Positions 1 to 12,037 of a stretch of 64,000 nt of DNA are shown here, one piece after another. The stretch's first letter is position 1. The number at the start of each line of letters is the position of its first letter. A program made the position numbers and the translations under genes. This DNA comes from Solea solea (Eukaryota; Chordata; Actinopteri; Pleuronectiformes; Soleidae). The notes under the pieces are model-generated. The model was given only the letters and a program-made list of their open reading frames with translations. It did no database searches and was not told where the DNA came from. The stretch spans positions 20,875,886 to 20,939,885 of the forward strand of contig NC_081138.1 in the NCBI RefSeq assembly GCF_958295425.1, given 5' to 3'.

Positions 1-3000
1 TTTTTTCTTGCAATTTATTAAAATATCATGCAACTTCTTTTTTATTATTGTTATTGATTTAGATGTTATTGTCTGTGCCATTTCTGTGAAAAATATTCAG
101 AATGGTATAAGATGCACAGATTTGTCATGATTGACGTTTTTTTTCAAATGGTTCTGAGAGCGAGAGTCATCTTGGAAAACCACTTTGGGAAACGAAACCC
201 TGGTCATATATCATAGCAAATGAAAGCGTCTGTATGTTCTGATACGGTTAGTCACGCTAGGGCACTGAACAGAATTTTGAGGTTTCATGTTAATGTGGAA
301 GGAAATGCAGGAAAGCATTATTGGACAAGCAGAGTATTTCAGTTTAAGCAAATACAGCTGGTGATACACGGTCAGTGTGCATTTGAAGAATAACTCACAC
401 AAAAGGAACAGTAACGCATTAATAAGAACGTAGCCGCCTTCGGTTTGAAGTTGTGTCGGCATTGGCTGCTATAGTTTATCCCTTGTGACTGCAGGTTGCA
501 GCACCGCCTTCCTCCAGTGTTCCCGTGTCTTCTTCTGACAGGCCCTCCCACTCTCATTCACACAGTTTCTCTCCCACATACACACAGATGCACACACATG
601 CACCAATGCACACGTCCCCTTCTACCTTTCTGTCCATCTTATCTGGATCTCTGCTGGATGGGCTTGTTCTGGCTTGTTGACTGCCCTCCTTTAGAGAACA
701 CAGCTGGGTGGAGGGAGAAGAGGAGCAATGCCCAAGGCCTTGCACTGTCAAACCGTAAAATCATAGCACCACAGCAATGCGTATGATCTTGTATAAGAAG
801 TGGGACAGTTATCTTGCAGACTTTAGGTTTTCTTAAAGTTTTCCTCTGTATAGGGCTTGGAAAAACTGCAGATGTCTGAAAGTGCACACAGTGTGACACT
901 GGTGAGAGAAAGCAGCACTGTGTCTGTGTCTTAACAGTGGCAATGACGGATTGGACTGCTACCTAAAACCAAATGTGTCATTTTTTATTGAAAGAAGAAT
1001 TGTAAGACAGATCACTTGCAGACAAACTCAGAAAGGCCTTGGCCTACACTGAGTCACTGACAAGCAAAGTGTTTCAGCAAAAAAGCTTCTCTTTTGAAAT
1101 GTCTTCAGACAAACAGCAAGGTACAGTATTTCAATGTCCACAATTACAATTAGATACTGTACATTTGCAGTAGGAAGCTAAATGTTGTGTCCCCTATTTT
1201 TGGTCCACTTTGTCCTGACCCCTGGATTACTCTAGTTCTAGTTGTTGTTCTGTTTTCTTTACCTTGTTTTTTTTAGTTGTCCTTGTTTGCTGTTTTATTT
1301 TGTAGTTGTGCTTCCTGTTCTGGCTTGTTGTGTTATACCAGTGTCATATTAGTTGATTATCCCTAATTATCCCTAATTATCCCATCATTTGGACTCCCTA
1401 CATGTACAATTGCAATTAAAGAGTCACCAACAACTAGGCATGACAACATACATACACGCAAGGCCATCTTCTCAAAGCTCAGGAAAATATTTTGTATAGA
1501 TTTCCTCTGTTTGAATCTTAATAGAGGCTCAATAGAGGTTGTGTTACACTCACAGAGCTTAACCAGGTCATAAACCAGGAACACAGCTACTACAACTACA
1601 ACAGACCTGTCTACCACAAGGATAAATGTATGTACACAATGACTGTTATACACAAACACACGTCCACATGGCTACAACGTACCATACACTTGCATATGAT
1701 GATGATACGGTGGCCCTGCGCACTCACACAAACATGAATGCATCTACTCACATGTGCCAGCAGCAGTGGGTGGTCCCCGGCGAGGCAGAAATGCAATAAT
1801 GGATAATGACAGGGTTTGACTTTAGGAGAGTGAGCTGAGTCACGCTCTGCTCACAGGCGATGAATAAAGGAACGGCAGTGCTGTCTGGATATTCCTTACT
1901 GACTGGATTTCCTTTGATACCTTACTATTCCTGCCTGTCTCCCTTGGTAATCTTGCTCATTACTCTGTGCTGCTCTCCAATTCTGAGACTAGCAACAGTG
2001 GCCAGTGTGACAGCAGAACAGGAGGAACAAAAAGTCATCCTCACTGGCTGCCGAGCAAGAGTCAGGGGCCAGTGGTTGCACTGTCTGTGTCTCGATGAAT
2101 ACTGGATTATTTGGCTGTCCCCATAGACCTCTCTGACCATCATTGGCCGACGAACAATTACTGTATCTCACATCTCTTCAGCATGGCAGCCTCTGCTTGT
2201 CCAAATTGTGTTAAAAATGGTTAACAATGAAGTGTTTTATAGAGATTTGTGCTGATGTTTTTGCACATAATGTCATCAGCTTACAGGGAGATGCACTCCT
2301 TTCACATGGCTTTGAAGTTACATAGGCTTGGTTTGGTGAAAAGAACCAATTAAAAAAGTTCTGTGAAAGCAGCAAGTAATATATTTTGTCATGCTTTTTG
2401 ATTTCGGTTGCTGCTGTTGGACCACAACACTTCAGACAAAAAAAAAAATACTGGCTGGTTTCACTTTTTATTTTTCACAGGCTGATAATATAAAGAGGAG
2501 CTGTCTGAAAACTCACCCTGCAAAAGCTGTCAGACCTATCACCCTGTTGTCTCTAAATGCATCCGCCCCACTGAGTTAGGTCCAGAAAGCCCCGACTCGG
2601 GCCAACATTGTTTTGCCAAAATCATCATTTGTTTCACTCCAGTCTGCTCTCCCAAAGCCTCGGACGCAACCAGCTCTGACAAAAGGTCAGATGCTTAGTT
2701 TGTCTGATTAGCCAACTACTGTTTTAGCGAGGCACCTTGGCAAATCTATTCTAGGTATCTTCAACTTGCACTCCCTCCGATTTCCCAACACATTAAATGT
2801 TGAACTCCCTCCATCAGTGTCACAATGACACGCAAATGCTATTCCAATTATTCTGCATCCTCTCGGCTCACTGTCAATTAAGCAGCGCTGGTAGTGCAGC
2901 ATGGCTCTCGCTGCACCTCTCTGGCATTTCCTCTGACAGGGAGACATAAGTAGTCTGAGATAGCAGAACGAAGAAGACCTTGGGGCTCAGTGAGAATTTG

Positions 3001-3077
3001 AAATGCTGCAGCCAGGTTATCAGACCACGGAAAGACCCGTGGGATCCAAGACATTTTGCCAAGGATTTTTTTTTTCT
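1..3077. other. Non-coding stretch, no gene seen
   Basis: No exon with credible splice sites and family-like protein could be found on either strand. The open frames present are short and low in complexity. A short direct duplication built on taattatcccta occurs near 1362-1383. If the membrane-anchor exon of chst8 is upstream of the window, this is intron of that gene; otherwise it is intergenic. Confidence 0.5.
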
Positions 3078-3425
3078 AGTTAAAAATCAACACTCGGCGA
3101 GCAGCAGTTGCCTCGCAACAAGAAAGTTCCCGGTTCATATCCCGGGTTTGGGCCTTTCTGTCAAGGAATTAGCATGTTCACCCTGCGTGTGCGTGGGTTT
3201 TCTGCGGGTTCTCCACAGTCCAAAAACATGCAGAGGTTAATTGGACACTCCGAAATTGACCGTAGGTGTGAATGTGAGAGTGGACGACTGTCCGTCTCTG
3301 TATGTCGGCCCCCTTGCGATGAACTGGCGACCTCTTCAGAGTGTATACCCAGCCTTTCACCCCGTGTTAGCCGGGAATAGACCCTCATGTGGAGGCTAAA
3401 GTGGCAGACGATGGATGAATAACTG
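3078..3425 (+). mobile_element. Teleost SINE-like repeat, near full length
   Basis: The head carries a tRNA-like B-box-type stretch (ggttcatatcccggg, 3131-3145). It is followed by the body typical of an abundant fish repeat: gcatgttcaccctgcgtgtg, then cagtccaaaaacatgcag, aattgac..aggtgtgaatg and gatgaactggcgacct, ending in a gatggatgaat tail. Recognition is from memory of fish genomes; I cannot give a certain library name. Diverged relatives or fragments lie at 5430, 9827, 16609, 17480 and 19050. Confidence 0.7.
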
Positions 3426-5325
3426 GCAGTGAGCAGCATGTGCTGTAAGCTGCAGGAAAAACAAGCCGGGTTTCTTAAATGACACCTCCACTCTGGGTAC
3501 CGTGGGGCACCTGCCGCCTGACGCATGTAAGTTATTTCAGGCTTACGGGAGTGTCACTCAGTGTTCACTCACCCCCCTTCCCCCCTTCCCCCCTTTTGCA
3601 GTGTTCACAGACACACATTCACAACTCTCATTAGCACAGAGCTGTAGAGAGGCTGAGTAAATGCTGCTCTGTTCAGATGTTCACACACACACTTCAATGC
3701 TTGTCAGAGCCCGAGCGCTAAGTGACAAGAGGCCTCGGTTTAACAAAAAAAAAAATTATTTCAGCGTCTTTATTTCCATTATTAGCTTTATTAGAAGTAA
3801 AAAAAAAAACCTTGCTCAGCATATTGTGTTAACTGTGTGGTGGTGGTTTATTATTTTGCTGGAGAGCCCACTGACCAAGATATAAAGATGTTTGAAGGAG
3901 TGAAGCCACGTTCTGTTCTGCGCACCTTGTAATGCAGGACAGCTAATCAATCAACCACACTATTAACACTGCAATGTCAATGAGGCTTAGGGTACTTTCA
4001 ATCATCTATTAACCTGAAATGGATATCTTTACTGGGGGGGGGCGAGTTCTGCGGCATTTGTATGCGTCCACTGCACATGGATTAAGGCATCTTGTATTTG
4101 AGTCCGATTACTGTGTCTGTTGACCTGATTTAATATTCAGCCTGCACATTGAGCCGAAACTGAAGAGAATGAATTGCTAGACTGCAGAAGAGACGCCTCA
4201 GCTTGTCTAACTGACACACTGGTAAGTGTTAAAAATATCACACGATACAGTCAATCACAAGCCTAGAGTTCCCTTGCTTTGATCAAACGTTCTGGTTTTT
4301 TAATCCAAATAAAAGAATGGTAATTTAGGAGGGGTCTCTTTTAGCTAGTGTTGACAAATAAAATTAGAATTCTACAGCCTGATATTAAAAGTCATAATTA
4401 AACTAACATAGTTCAAAATGCTGTCTAACAAAGTGTCTTGTTGGAAAGATATGGGCTATGCTGGTCTAGTCTTTGAAATTGAAATGATGATGGTTCTTAA
4501 TTGTCATTTTGAATCTTCAATGGAAAATAAGACTATACAATGTTCTTCACATCAAGTGTTAATTCTGAAGCTGCTGCGCTACCAGTCTATACATCGCTTA
4601 GTATTCAGCCACAGTCCCTGAGTTTTTCTCACATGTCTGGACTCATCATTCCCCGCTGTAATCAGTAGTGCTCAAACGGGAAAACAAGGGGTGTGTAAGA
4701 GAACGTGACTCAAATAAGAGGACAGGGTAAACAATGACAGGCCCAGTTCCTGTTCCCAATCACACTGCAAATAGAGGTGAACATGGGAGCACGGAGGCTT
4801 AATGAAGATCTAGCAGCACCTGATCACAGCACCTCAGCGCGCCGCCGATGCAACAGCAGGTCAAGATAAAAAGACGTGACTTTAATCTAAATAATAATAA
4901 AAAAAAAAAAGAAGTTGCTTCCAAATCAATGAAAAATATATGGTGGATAATAAAAAGAGCTGCATTACAAAAAAAAGTGTCCTTTCCGTACAATCTCCCT
5001 CTCACTAATAACACCATTCGTTTTTTGTGAATGATACAGAAACCATGTCGTTACATGTATCTCTGTCGCCTCAGCTAAATTTAGCCCTCATTTCAGCACC
5101 GGGAGCTGTTCACAATCCATAGGGTAAGCAATGACCGTCCTCAACCTTTTGTAGCAGTGTAACGCGCTGAGTATGCAAGTTTTCATTTGCTGTGTTTTTA
5201 TCCACTAATACGTTAGTGTATTATGTGAGTTCCTTATCAGCAGGAGGGGCGGCGTGTAAAAGTCCCAGAACACTGAGTGGTGACACTGACACAGTTGTTA
5301 GAGGAGGTTATTTCAAGAAAACAGT

Positions 5326-5346
5326 GGGGGGGGGGGGGGGGGGGGG
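5326..5346. repeat. G homopolymer, 21 bases
   Basis: An uninterrupted run of 21 G on the + strand. Length is likely to be unstable and error-prone in sequencing. It could form G-rich structure, but no function is implied. Confidence 0.95.
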
Positions 5347-5429
5347 CACAAGCACCCACAGAGCAGCATGTGAAATTATTAGGCACTTGTTTTGCATTTG
5401 GATGAAAAGTCAGTGGATCAGACAGTAGT

Positions 5430-5580
5430 GTTGCAGTGGCTCGCATTGTTGCCTCACAACAATGAGGGTCACTGGCTTGGATCCCGAGGGCCTTCCCGTG
5501 TGGAGTTTGCCTGTATGCAACCGCGTGTGTGCGCATGCATGGGTTGTGATGGGGTACCGCAGATTTGGGATTAGGCTCAT
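5430..5580 (+). mobile_element. Degenerate SINE-like fragment (head end)
   Basis: Shares the order of landmarks of the copy at 3078: a tgttgcctcacaacaa..gggt head, a degraded B-box region (cttggatcccgagggcc), then gtgtggagtttgcctgtatg. The body decays after about 5560. Confidence 0.5.
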
Positions 5581-7022
5581 TTGACACGTAATTAATTGCT
5601 GCTTGCAAATGAGCTCCCTCTCTCGCGGACATGGGTTTCTGTTGTGTGAGGAGGACTGACAAGCATTTCCTTTGTTTGTGAGACCCTAAGGTGAAAGAAA
5701 GGAGAGAGAAAGGCAACTGGGCATTATTGATTTTATGACGGGTCACACCAAAGGTAATGAGAAGGATGAATATTTACAGACAGTTGGTATGCTCTTATCT
5801 ATAGAGGAAAAGAGTGCGTTGATCAATCCTTGCTCTCTTCCGTGTGTCTTGGCGTGGTTTTTGATTTATCAGTGTGTATTAACTCAAGTTTGAACATTAA
5901 GTTATTTCTACTTGCCCTATTTTTTATTTTACAGCTTTCAGGGAAGATTAAGATGAGTGCCTCTTTACTGACAGCATGTGGCTATTGATTATTAGATCGG
6001 GATTTAAATATACAATATATCTACCTGTATATGATTTAAAAATGAAATAAATTAAAGTACATTATGATAGCCATAGATGGCTAAAAGGGTTGATATTCGA
6101 TAGTGGAGGCCTGTGAGCATATACTGTATTGAATCACTCTATTATTGTACATGGAAAATATGACTCTAAGATGAATGCCTACACCTATGTGACTACACAC
6201 AGCCATCTGTAAAGTTTCTCAGTACCATGGCTCTCTTCACAGTACGTCTGTTGTCTCTCCCTCTTTGAACAGTCGACTCAGAATTCAGGCTACAGCAACA
6301 TCAGAGCATATCACTCCTCTCGTGTCATCATCATCTCTGCTGAAATCCTCTTTTTTTCTTTATCTTGCAGTGCTTCTGCAAGCCCCAGGAAATCATTCAG
6401 TAGCTCCTCCCGCAGATTTGAATGCACAAATCTTTTATCTTGACAACACAACAAAAACTCCACTTAAATTGTGGTCTTTTTTTGTTTCCCAATAACTTCC
6501 CCCTGTCATCGGCAAGGGAGTGGTTGACAGCAGTAGTACTGCAGTGTGTGCCCATGCAGCGCCTTGGTCAAGAGTGCTGCTGCAGCATCTCGAGTGAGAT
6601 ATATGCCAATTAACGACTCCTGCACCTTGTCCTGGCTGAGATGATTCACTTAACCTCAGGCTCACGGCTGGCAGAGATGACAGGTAGCATTTTGTTTACA
6701 AATCCCTCCTCATGCAAGTTGCCGGGCCCCATCCTCTGATATAGTGAAGTGATAGGAAAACAAGTCACCTCCCACCACACCCACACATCCAGCTCTCTGA
6801 CTCTCTGTTTCCATGGAAATCTGCCCTGGCAAGTCTTTGCATCTCCTAACCTTGAATGTATCCCGAGTAGGATCAACGCTGAGAATAATATTTCTTGTCA
6901 AAATGAATTGCCATAACAGTAATCAGTGTCACATTTGATACCTGCTTTGAGTGACTTTATATCTGTGCAGTGTTACCAGCAGGGGAAGAAAATTTGAAGA
7001 TTTGATGATATATATACACGTG

Positions 7023-7122
7023 TCTATCTATTCATCTATCTATCTATCTATCTATCTATCTGGCTATCTATCTATCCATCTATCCATATATACATATACA
7101 TATATACTATATATATATACAT
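7023..7122. repeat. (ATCT)n microsatellite followed by TA-rich tract
   Basis: About 60 bases of tatc/atct units with a few interruptions (7023-7087) run directly into an AT-rich dinucleotide-like tract. Confidence 0.95.
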
Positions 7123-7125
7123 AGT

Positions 7126-7180
7126 ACTGTGCAAAAGTCTTTTAGCAATGCTTTATTAGCCATACTGTGTCATTTTTTTA
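7126..7180. repeat. Possible transposon end (tactgtgcaaaagtct motif)
   Basis: The 16-base string tactgtgcaaaagtct occurs here and again near 45163, followed by different sequence at each site. I recall this string as the edge of an interspersed fish repeat, but I cannot name the family or define the other edge. Confidence 0.4.
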
Positions 7181-7259
7181 TATTGGAACACATCCAGGAA
7201 ACATGTATGCAGTTTTAAAATAACACATTGTATGGAGATAAAAAAAATGCTTTCACAGG

Positions 7260-7663
7260 TTAAAGTAATACTTCACCGATTTGCATTTAGCTTTGTATTA
7301 CTAGAATAGGGGTAGTATTTTGTAGTTGGTAGTAAATTGTGCTTCCCAACCTTATTTTCCCCTGAGTTGAGAAATATCTTCATTCTTTCTTCTTTTTTTT
7401 TACGTGCCCACCAGTGACACTTGTTCCGAGGCTTGAAACTGCAACACTTATTCCACACTTTTTAGACCCACTCATTCCCAGAATGTAAACAGTGTCCGCC
7501 ATCTTTGCTAACAATTACGCTAACAGGACCAAGTGTCAAAGAAAAGAATGAAGACATTTCTCAACTCAGGAGAAACTGAGGTTGGGAAGCCCAATTTTTC
7601 AAAAATACTACCCCTATTCTAGTGATACAAAGCTAAATGCAAATCAGTGAAGTATTCCTTTAA
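7260..7663. mobile_element. TTAA-flanked foldback MITE with about 150-bp terminal inverted repeats
   Basis: The left arm from 7264 (agtaatacttcaccgatttg, then agctttgtattactagaata) reappears reverse-complemented in the right arm ending at 7659. The arms pair with scattered mismatches for roughly 150 bases, including the segment about gcttcccaacct and tgagttgagaaat. TTAA lies at both outer edges (7260-7263 and 7660-7663), the target type used by piggyBac-like elements, although a TA-target family is not excluded. There is no transposase frame, so it is non-autonomous. Confidence 0.8.
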
Positions 7664-8950
7664 TTAGCTTTACTGGAACAATACCACAACCTTGCCACTC
7701 TTAAACCTGCAGTGGGAACCCTACTTCATGTTGTCGGTAAAAACCTATGTTTTATAGTATACTCACTACTGTAGACCCCACAAAATAAGTGTGGAAGAAG
7801 TGATGATGCTGCTGCACTGCCGAGGTGTTAATTGAGCACCACGGCCTCTCATCATAACTTCATCTTCCACCGGGCTCAGTTTTTGATCTCACTGAATGTT
7901 GATGCAGTATCTGTATGCTCAGCCTGTGCTCTGCCACAGACAATTATGAGCCAAAGCATGTGTTATTTACGTTGTGTGTAGATAAATTGGTGGTCTTTTT
8001 TTTCCCCACTTGATTTTCAACTGATGACAGAACACATACCTGGTGATTTACAGTCGGTTTCCCAGTCAAAGGAGCCCATAGCTGCTGTTACAGACACTGT
8101 GTAATTCATGGATGTCACTAATAACTCTATCCTAGACTGCATCTCACCTGCGGTCTATTTTAGATTGTCCTCTTGACATAATCTGCATGTTTTTGGATAA
8201 TGGGAGAAAGCCGGAGTACACAGAGAGATACACAGAAAGGACCTCGGTCATGACCTTTTTAGGCAACATGTTGCTTCACTGTATCAGGAAGACAACACGG
8301 ATATTCCAGTGAATGACCAGTTATCTCAGCACCTCTAATAGTTGTGCTTAGTAACTATTGGTCACATCAGCTGTCCTGATCTAGCTGTCGTTTGACTGTC
8401 GGCCAACGCACCAACTCAGGAAGATATGTGGCCACCACTCCCTGCATTGGCAACGGATCTTTGCAATGGTGGATGGAGTGTTTAGAGCCATCAAGCTGTA
8501 TGTCAGTGTTTTCTTTGCAACTTGCTTCCACTGCCCCCGAGTGGCCAAATGTAGAAGGAGTCAGTTTCTGGTGCTTTAGAATAATGAATACCCATGTAAA
8601 AGTATTCATTCTGCACCTAAATGCACATTGTAACAGCGTCACAAATTACATCTGCGAAAAGGCCAAAAAAGTCAATTTCACTTTAATACAATAATTGAGT
8701 AAGTACTGTAAGTCCAGCTCTTTATCCACCACAAAATAATACAGTACATGTTACCTCTAACAATATAATCTGATTAATAGGATTAACAGTTTGCATTGTC
8801 TTGAACCTCATTGATCACTGACTTGTCCACTTCACTTTTTTTTTCTCTTACCACAACAGGTTGGAACCTCAATGAATCATAGCTTACTGCGTCATACCTT
8901 TGTTCTTTAACGCTAACTCGAGTATAACCTCTAATACCCTTAGAGAGGGG

Positions 8951-8978
8951 AATGCAAGGAATGTAATGCAAGGAATGT
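8951..8978. repeat. 14-bp perfect tandem duplication
   Basis: The unit aatgcaaggaatgt is present twice head to tail, followed by a partial third copy (aatgg). Confidence 0.9.
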
Positions 8979-9826
8979 AATGGAAAGGTTGCATGGCACA
9001 AACTAAGTTGGGTGGAGGAAGATATGCTTTGTCTGGTTCTGTTCTATTATAAGTGGATAAAAAGAACCTCACCTTTATTGGTGAGCAGGTTCCTCTCGTT
9101 GTAGAATTTCCAGATATGTTCACCCTCAATCTCGCTGTTAGGAGCAAACATACAAAAACAATCTGTTTCCAGCAAAGCTTCAATACTTCTACACCATTTT
9201 TTTTTTTTTTTTAGTTTATTTTATTCAAATAAATTTGGGAAACCCTTGTGCTTCTACATGGGATTTCAAGGATGAATTCTCCTCACCGCACGGGATGAAA
9301 CCTCCGTCTCACGATTTATGTTTCACTGCACAGCAGTAAAAATCAATAGCGTAGTTATGCTGAACGGAATTGACTGAGTGTGAAATTGCGATGAAACAGC
9401 AACTATTACCCTCAACCAAAGAGATACTAAAGAGATAAATGATGTTTACAAATCCCATTGAAATTTGGATTATGTTGTTATATTACATGCTATCATGGAG
9501 AAATGTTCCTCACATGAAATGTAATTTCGGCTCCTGAGACTATTGCCCATTTTAGAGCTGAATTAAAATGACTCTGTAACAGGTTTATAAGACTGGTTTA
9601 ATAAAATCAAATTGTGCCATGTCAGAATCATTTTCACAGCAACTTTAACAAGACAGTATTGTCACAGTGCCGTGCGGCACATTGTATAAACAATGTCAAT
9701 GTCATGGTTTTCAATTGACTTACTTAAAGAACTTAATTCAATAAAAAAAAAACACATTGCTTGGTACGTTTTCTCTTGAATTCTGTCACACGTTCAAATG
9801 ATTGACACAATCAAGGCTTTTTCACT

Positions 9827-9935
9827 CTGCTGTTGTTGGATTTTGGAGTGTACTTCGCCTTTTGTCCCATGTCACCTGGGATTGGCTTCAGCTCCCTGTG
9901 GCCCTTATGTGGAGGACACAGTGGTAGTCAATTAA
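9827..9935 (+). mobile_element. SINE-like 3' fragment
   Basis: The phrase ttcgccttttgtcccatgtc, then cctgggattggcttcagctc and atgtggaggacacagtggta, matches the 3' part of the repeat seen at 3078 and the fragment at 17480. Confidence 0.55.
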
Positions 9936-10563
9936 TGAATATTGTATGTTGGGCGATCAAATGGCGCAGCAGCACCCAAACAAGACAAGAACATGTTACA
10001 CACCAACCTCCGTAGACCAATTGCAACTTCTTTTTCCCTTCTTGCTCCAGCGTCTGGTTGACAAGAATTAAGATACAGAGCCAGACAGCAACACCGAGCT
10101 TTCTTGAGCATACTAATCTAAAACAACATACCATTTTGGCAACACATTCTATTCCCCGTGTGAGATAAAGCTCTACAGATCTCATCACTTAGGGAAGGTT
10201 GTGGCCTGCATCAACAGCCCTCCCTCCTAACCCCGTGTGCAGGTTCCTATCACTTCCACCCTCAAATTGGAAGTGACAGCCCACTCAGGCAGAGGTGTCT
10301 TCGCTTCCCCCATCAGCAGCCATGCAGCCCCACTCAGAGCTGTCAGCCTGATAACACATCAGCGGGATGTGGGGGGGGCATAGAATAGGAGATGTCCAGC
10401 TGGAGACAGACCACTAAACATGTCGCCTGTCCTGCTGCCGCACATCTGCCTTACACCGAGCACCTGTCTCCTGGGCTGCCACAACACCGATCTGTGTCTC
10501 CATCACTCTGCTGCTGCCCTCAATTCAGCAAACTGCACCTTTGCGTGCTACATATTTGTCAAA

Positions 10564-10587
10564 CTTTCTTTCTTTCTTTCTTTCTTT
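10564..10587. repeat. (CTTT)n microsatellite
   Basis: About six uninterrupted tttc units on the + strand. Confidence 0.9.
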
Positions 10588-10854
10588 TGCCCACAAATGC
10601 ATTTTCACCGCTTCTCTCTGCCTTTCTCATCGCACAACTCGTGTACCAACTTCCCATGCTTGTGGCAGCTCATTACAGTAACTCAAGTACTCAAGCAGTC
10701 ATGGTGTTTTGGCTATCAACAGTTGACAGGCTAAGTGATAGGAAGCCTTCAGTGAGAAGAGCCTCTGATGCATTTAAGGCACAAGGACAAAAATTGTACG
10801 TTGTTTACTAAAGTGCTGATTTTCATGTCACTTTTATCTTCTCTCTCTCCCCAG

Positions 10855-10892
10855 GCGCGATGCTCGGAATCACACCGCAGCAGTCCACAGAG
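10855..10892 (+). CDS. chst8: Candidate small coding exon of the carbohydrate sulfotransferase
   Basis: A pyrimidine tract and acceptor (ctctctctccccag) precede 38 bases that end at a GT (gagGTACTT, a mediocre donor). Read in the frame that enters the next exon at phase 0, it gives A-M-L-G-I-T-P-Q-Q-S-T-E and continues without a stop into I-V-S-S at 12038. The T-P-Q-Q stretch followed by I resembles the stem just after the membrane anchor of human CHST8 as I remember it (L-A-P-Q-Q-V-P-G-I). The incoming phase implies a preceding exon ending with one base of a codon. Alternatively this is a chance pairing of splice signals. Confidence 0.35.
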
Positions 10893-12037
10893 GTACTTGT
10901 TTACTTTATATCTCCCAAAACACAAACACAGCTCCCCCTGTTATCTACTTGAAAAGGAAGTGATTGTCAGCCATGTAGCGCTCAGCATGTCTGATAGAAT
11001 CTTGGTGAAGAGGCTGACCTCACACAGTGCATTCAACCAAGACTACTTTAGTGAGTAAATGGTCTCAGGTTCCCCAGAGTCTGATCACATTTTAATTATT
11101 ATTATTATAATTTTTTTTACATGCATTGTTTGGATATGCATTTGTGAACGCCTGTCATGCAGATCACTTCAGTTGGGACAACAATGGCTAACTATGATTA
11201 TCCATCTCTTTTGTAATTTACATTTGGATGTCCTTCCCTGTGTTTCCCGACAGTTAACTCAACAAAAATGTTGCCATCACCCTGGTGAAAACGAAAGTTG
11301 GGCTAAAAGATGTCCTAAATGTCCGCGTCTCATTATAAAGGCATTAACAGAGGACTCTGAATTAGGCCAAATCTATAAACTGGATCTCTGTGCGTCAGAC
11401 AGGCAGCACCTGACCCCTGTTTGCTCTCGTCTCCGCCGTGATCATCAGCGCAGATGACAGTCCTCCATCAGCGCAAGCGCAAGCTCTTAAGGACGTGACA
11501 CTTACTGTATATGTCACGGGATATAGATCGCTGTCCCATGCTCGCAATGCTCATCAAACTGACAGGGATGAACCACTCCCTCCTCTTTCCCTCCACATGT
11601 CCCTGCAGATGAAATAATATGGCAGTTTAAGTCAGTCAGTCAGGAGGGGAGGGGGATGAGCCTGAAGATTCATGCTGGTCTCATCACCTTGTCTGTTGTA
11701 ATATTAGAATTACACATCCAGTCCATTGCCTTTATGGTGTCATTACAGGATGTAATTGAAATAAAATATCAGAAAGCAAAATTGCCTTCAGCATCGCCTG
11801 ATGATAATCAAGCAGTAGATGATTCTAATTTAGACTCCCCCATTAAGTGTTTATTAGACATGTGCTTGAACACATTCAGCCTTTTGCTGAAGGTGTAGTA
11901 AAATAGCACCATCAAGTGGCCAAGTTTGAGTACAGACAAAAACACTGTGAATCATTATTATTAGATTCAAATGTTGTTCTGGTCACAATACAAGTCCGTT
12001 ACTACATGTTACAGTCTGTGTTCTCCTTCTTTCCTAG

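Larger units (their letters stand above)
7664..10854. other. Non-coding stretch, no gene seen
   Basis: No supported exon on either strand. The segment 8520-8560 contains a ctgcccccgagtggccaaa phrase common in fish dispersed repeats. The rest is unremarkable AT-rich sequence apart from the entries below. Confidence 0.5.

Noticed and set aside
4140..4225. Possible non-coding exon ending at a ctgGTAAGTG donor
   Set aside because: The donor is good but no acceptor, promoter or coding content could be tied to it.
5237..5746. 169-codon open frame on -
   Set aside because: It runs through a G/C homopolymer (poly-proline) and a SINE fragment, so it is an artefact of repeat sequence.
6265..6495. Hydrophobic frame (..LLKSSFFLYLAVLLQ..) considered as an anchor exon
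   Set aside because: No true ATG at the start, no suitable donor, and no similarity to the CHST8 N-terminus.
11656..11898. Open frame on + with a hydrophobic stretch, considered as the missing membrane-anchor exon of the sulfotransferase
   Set aside because: The hydrophobic part resembles a signal anchor only loosely, the frame runs to a stop without a good donor in the right phase, and it lies downstream of the candidate exon at 10855.
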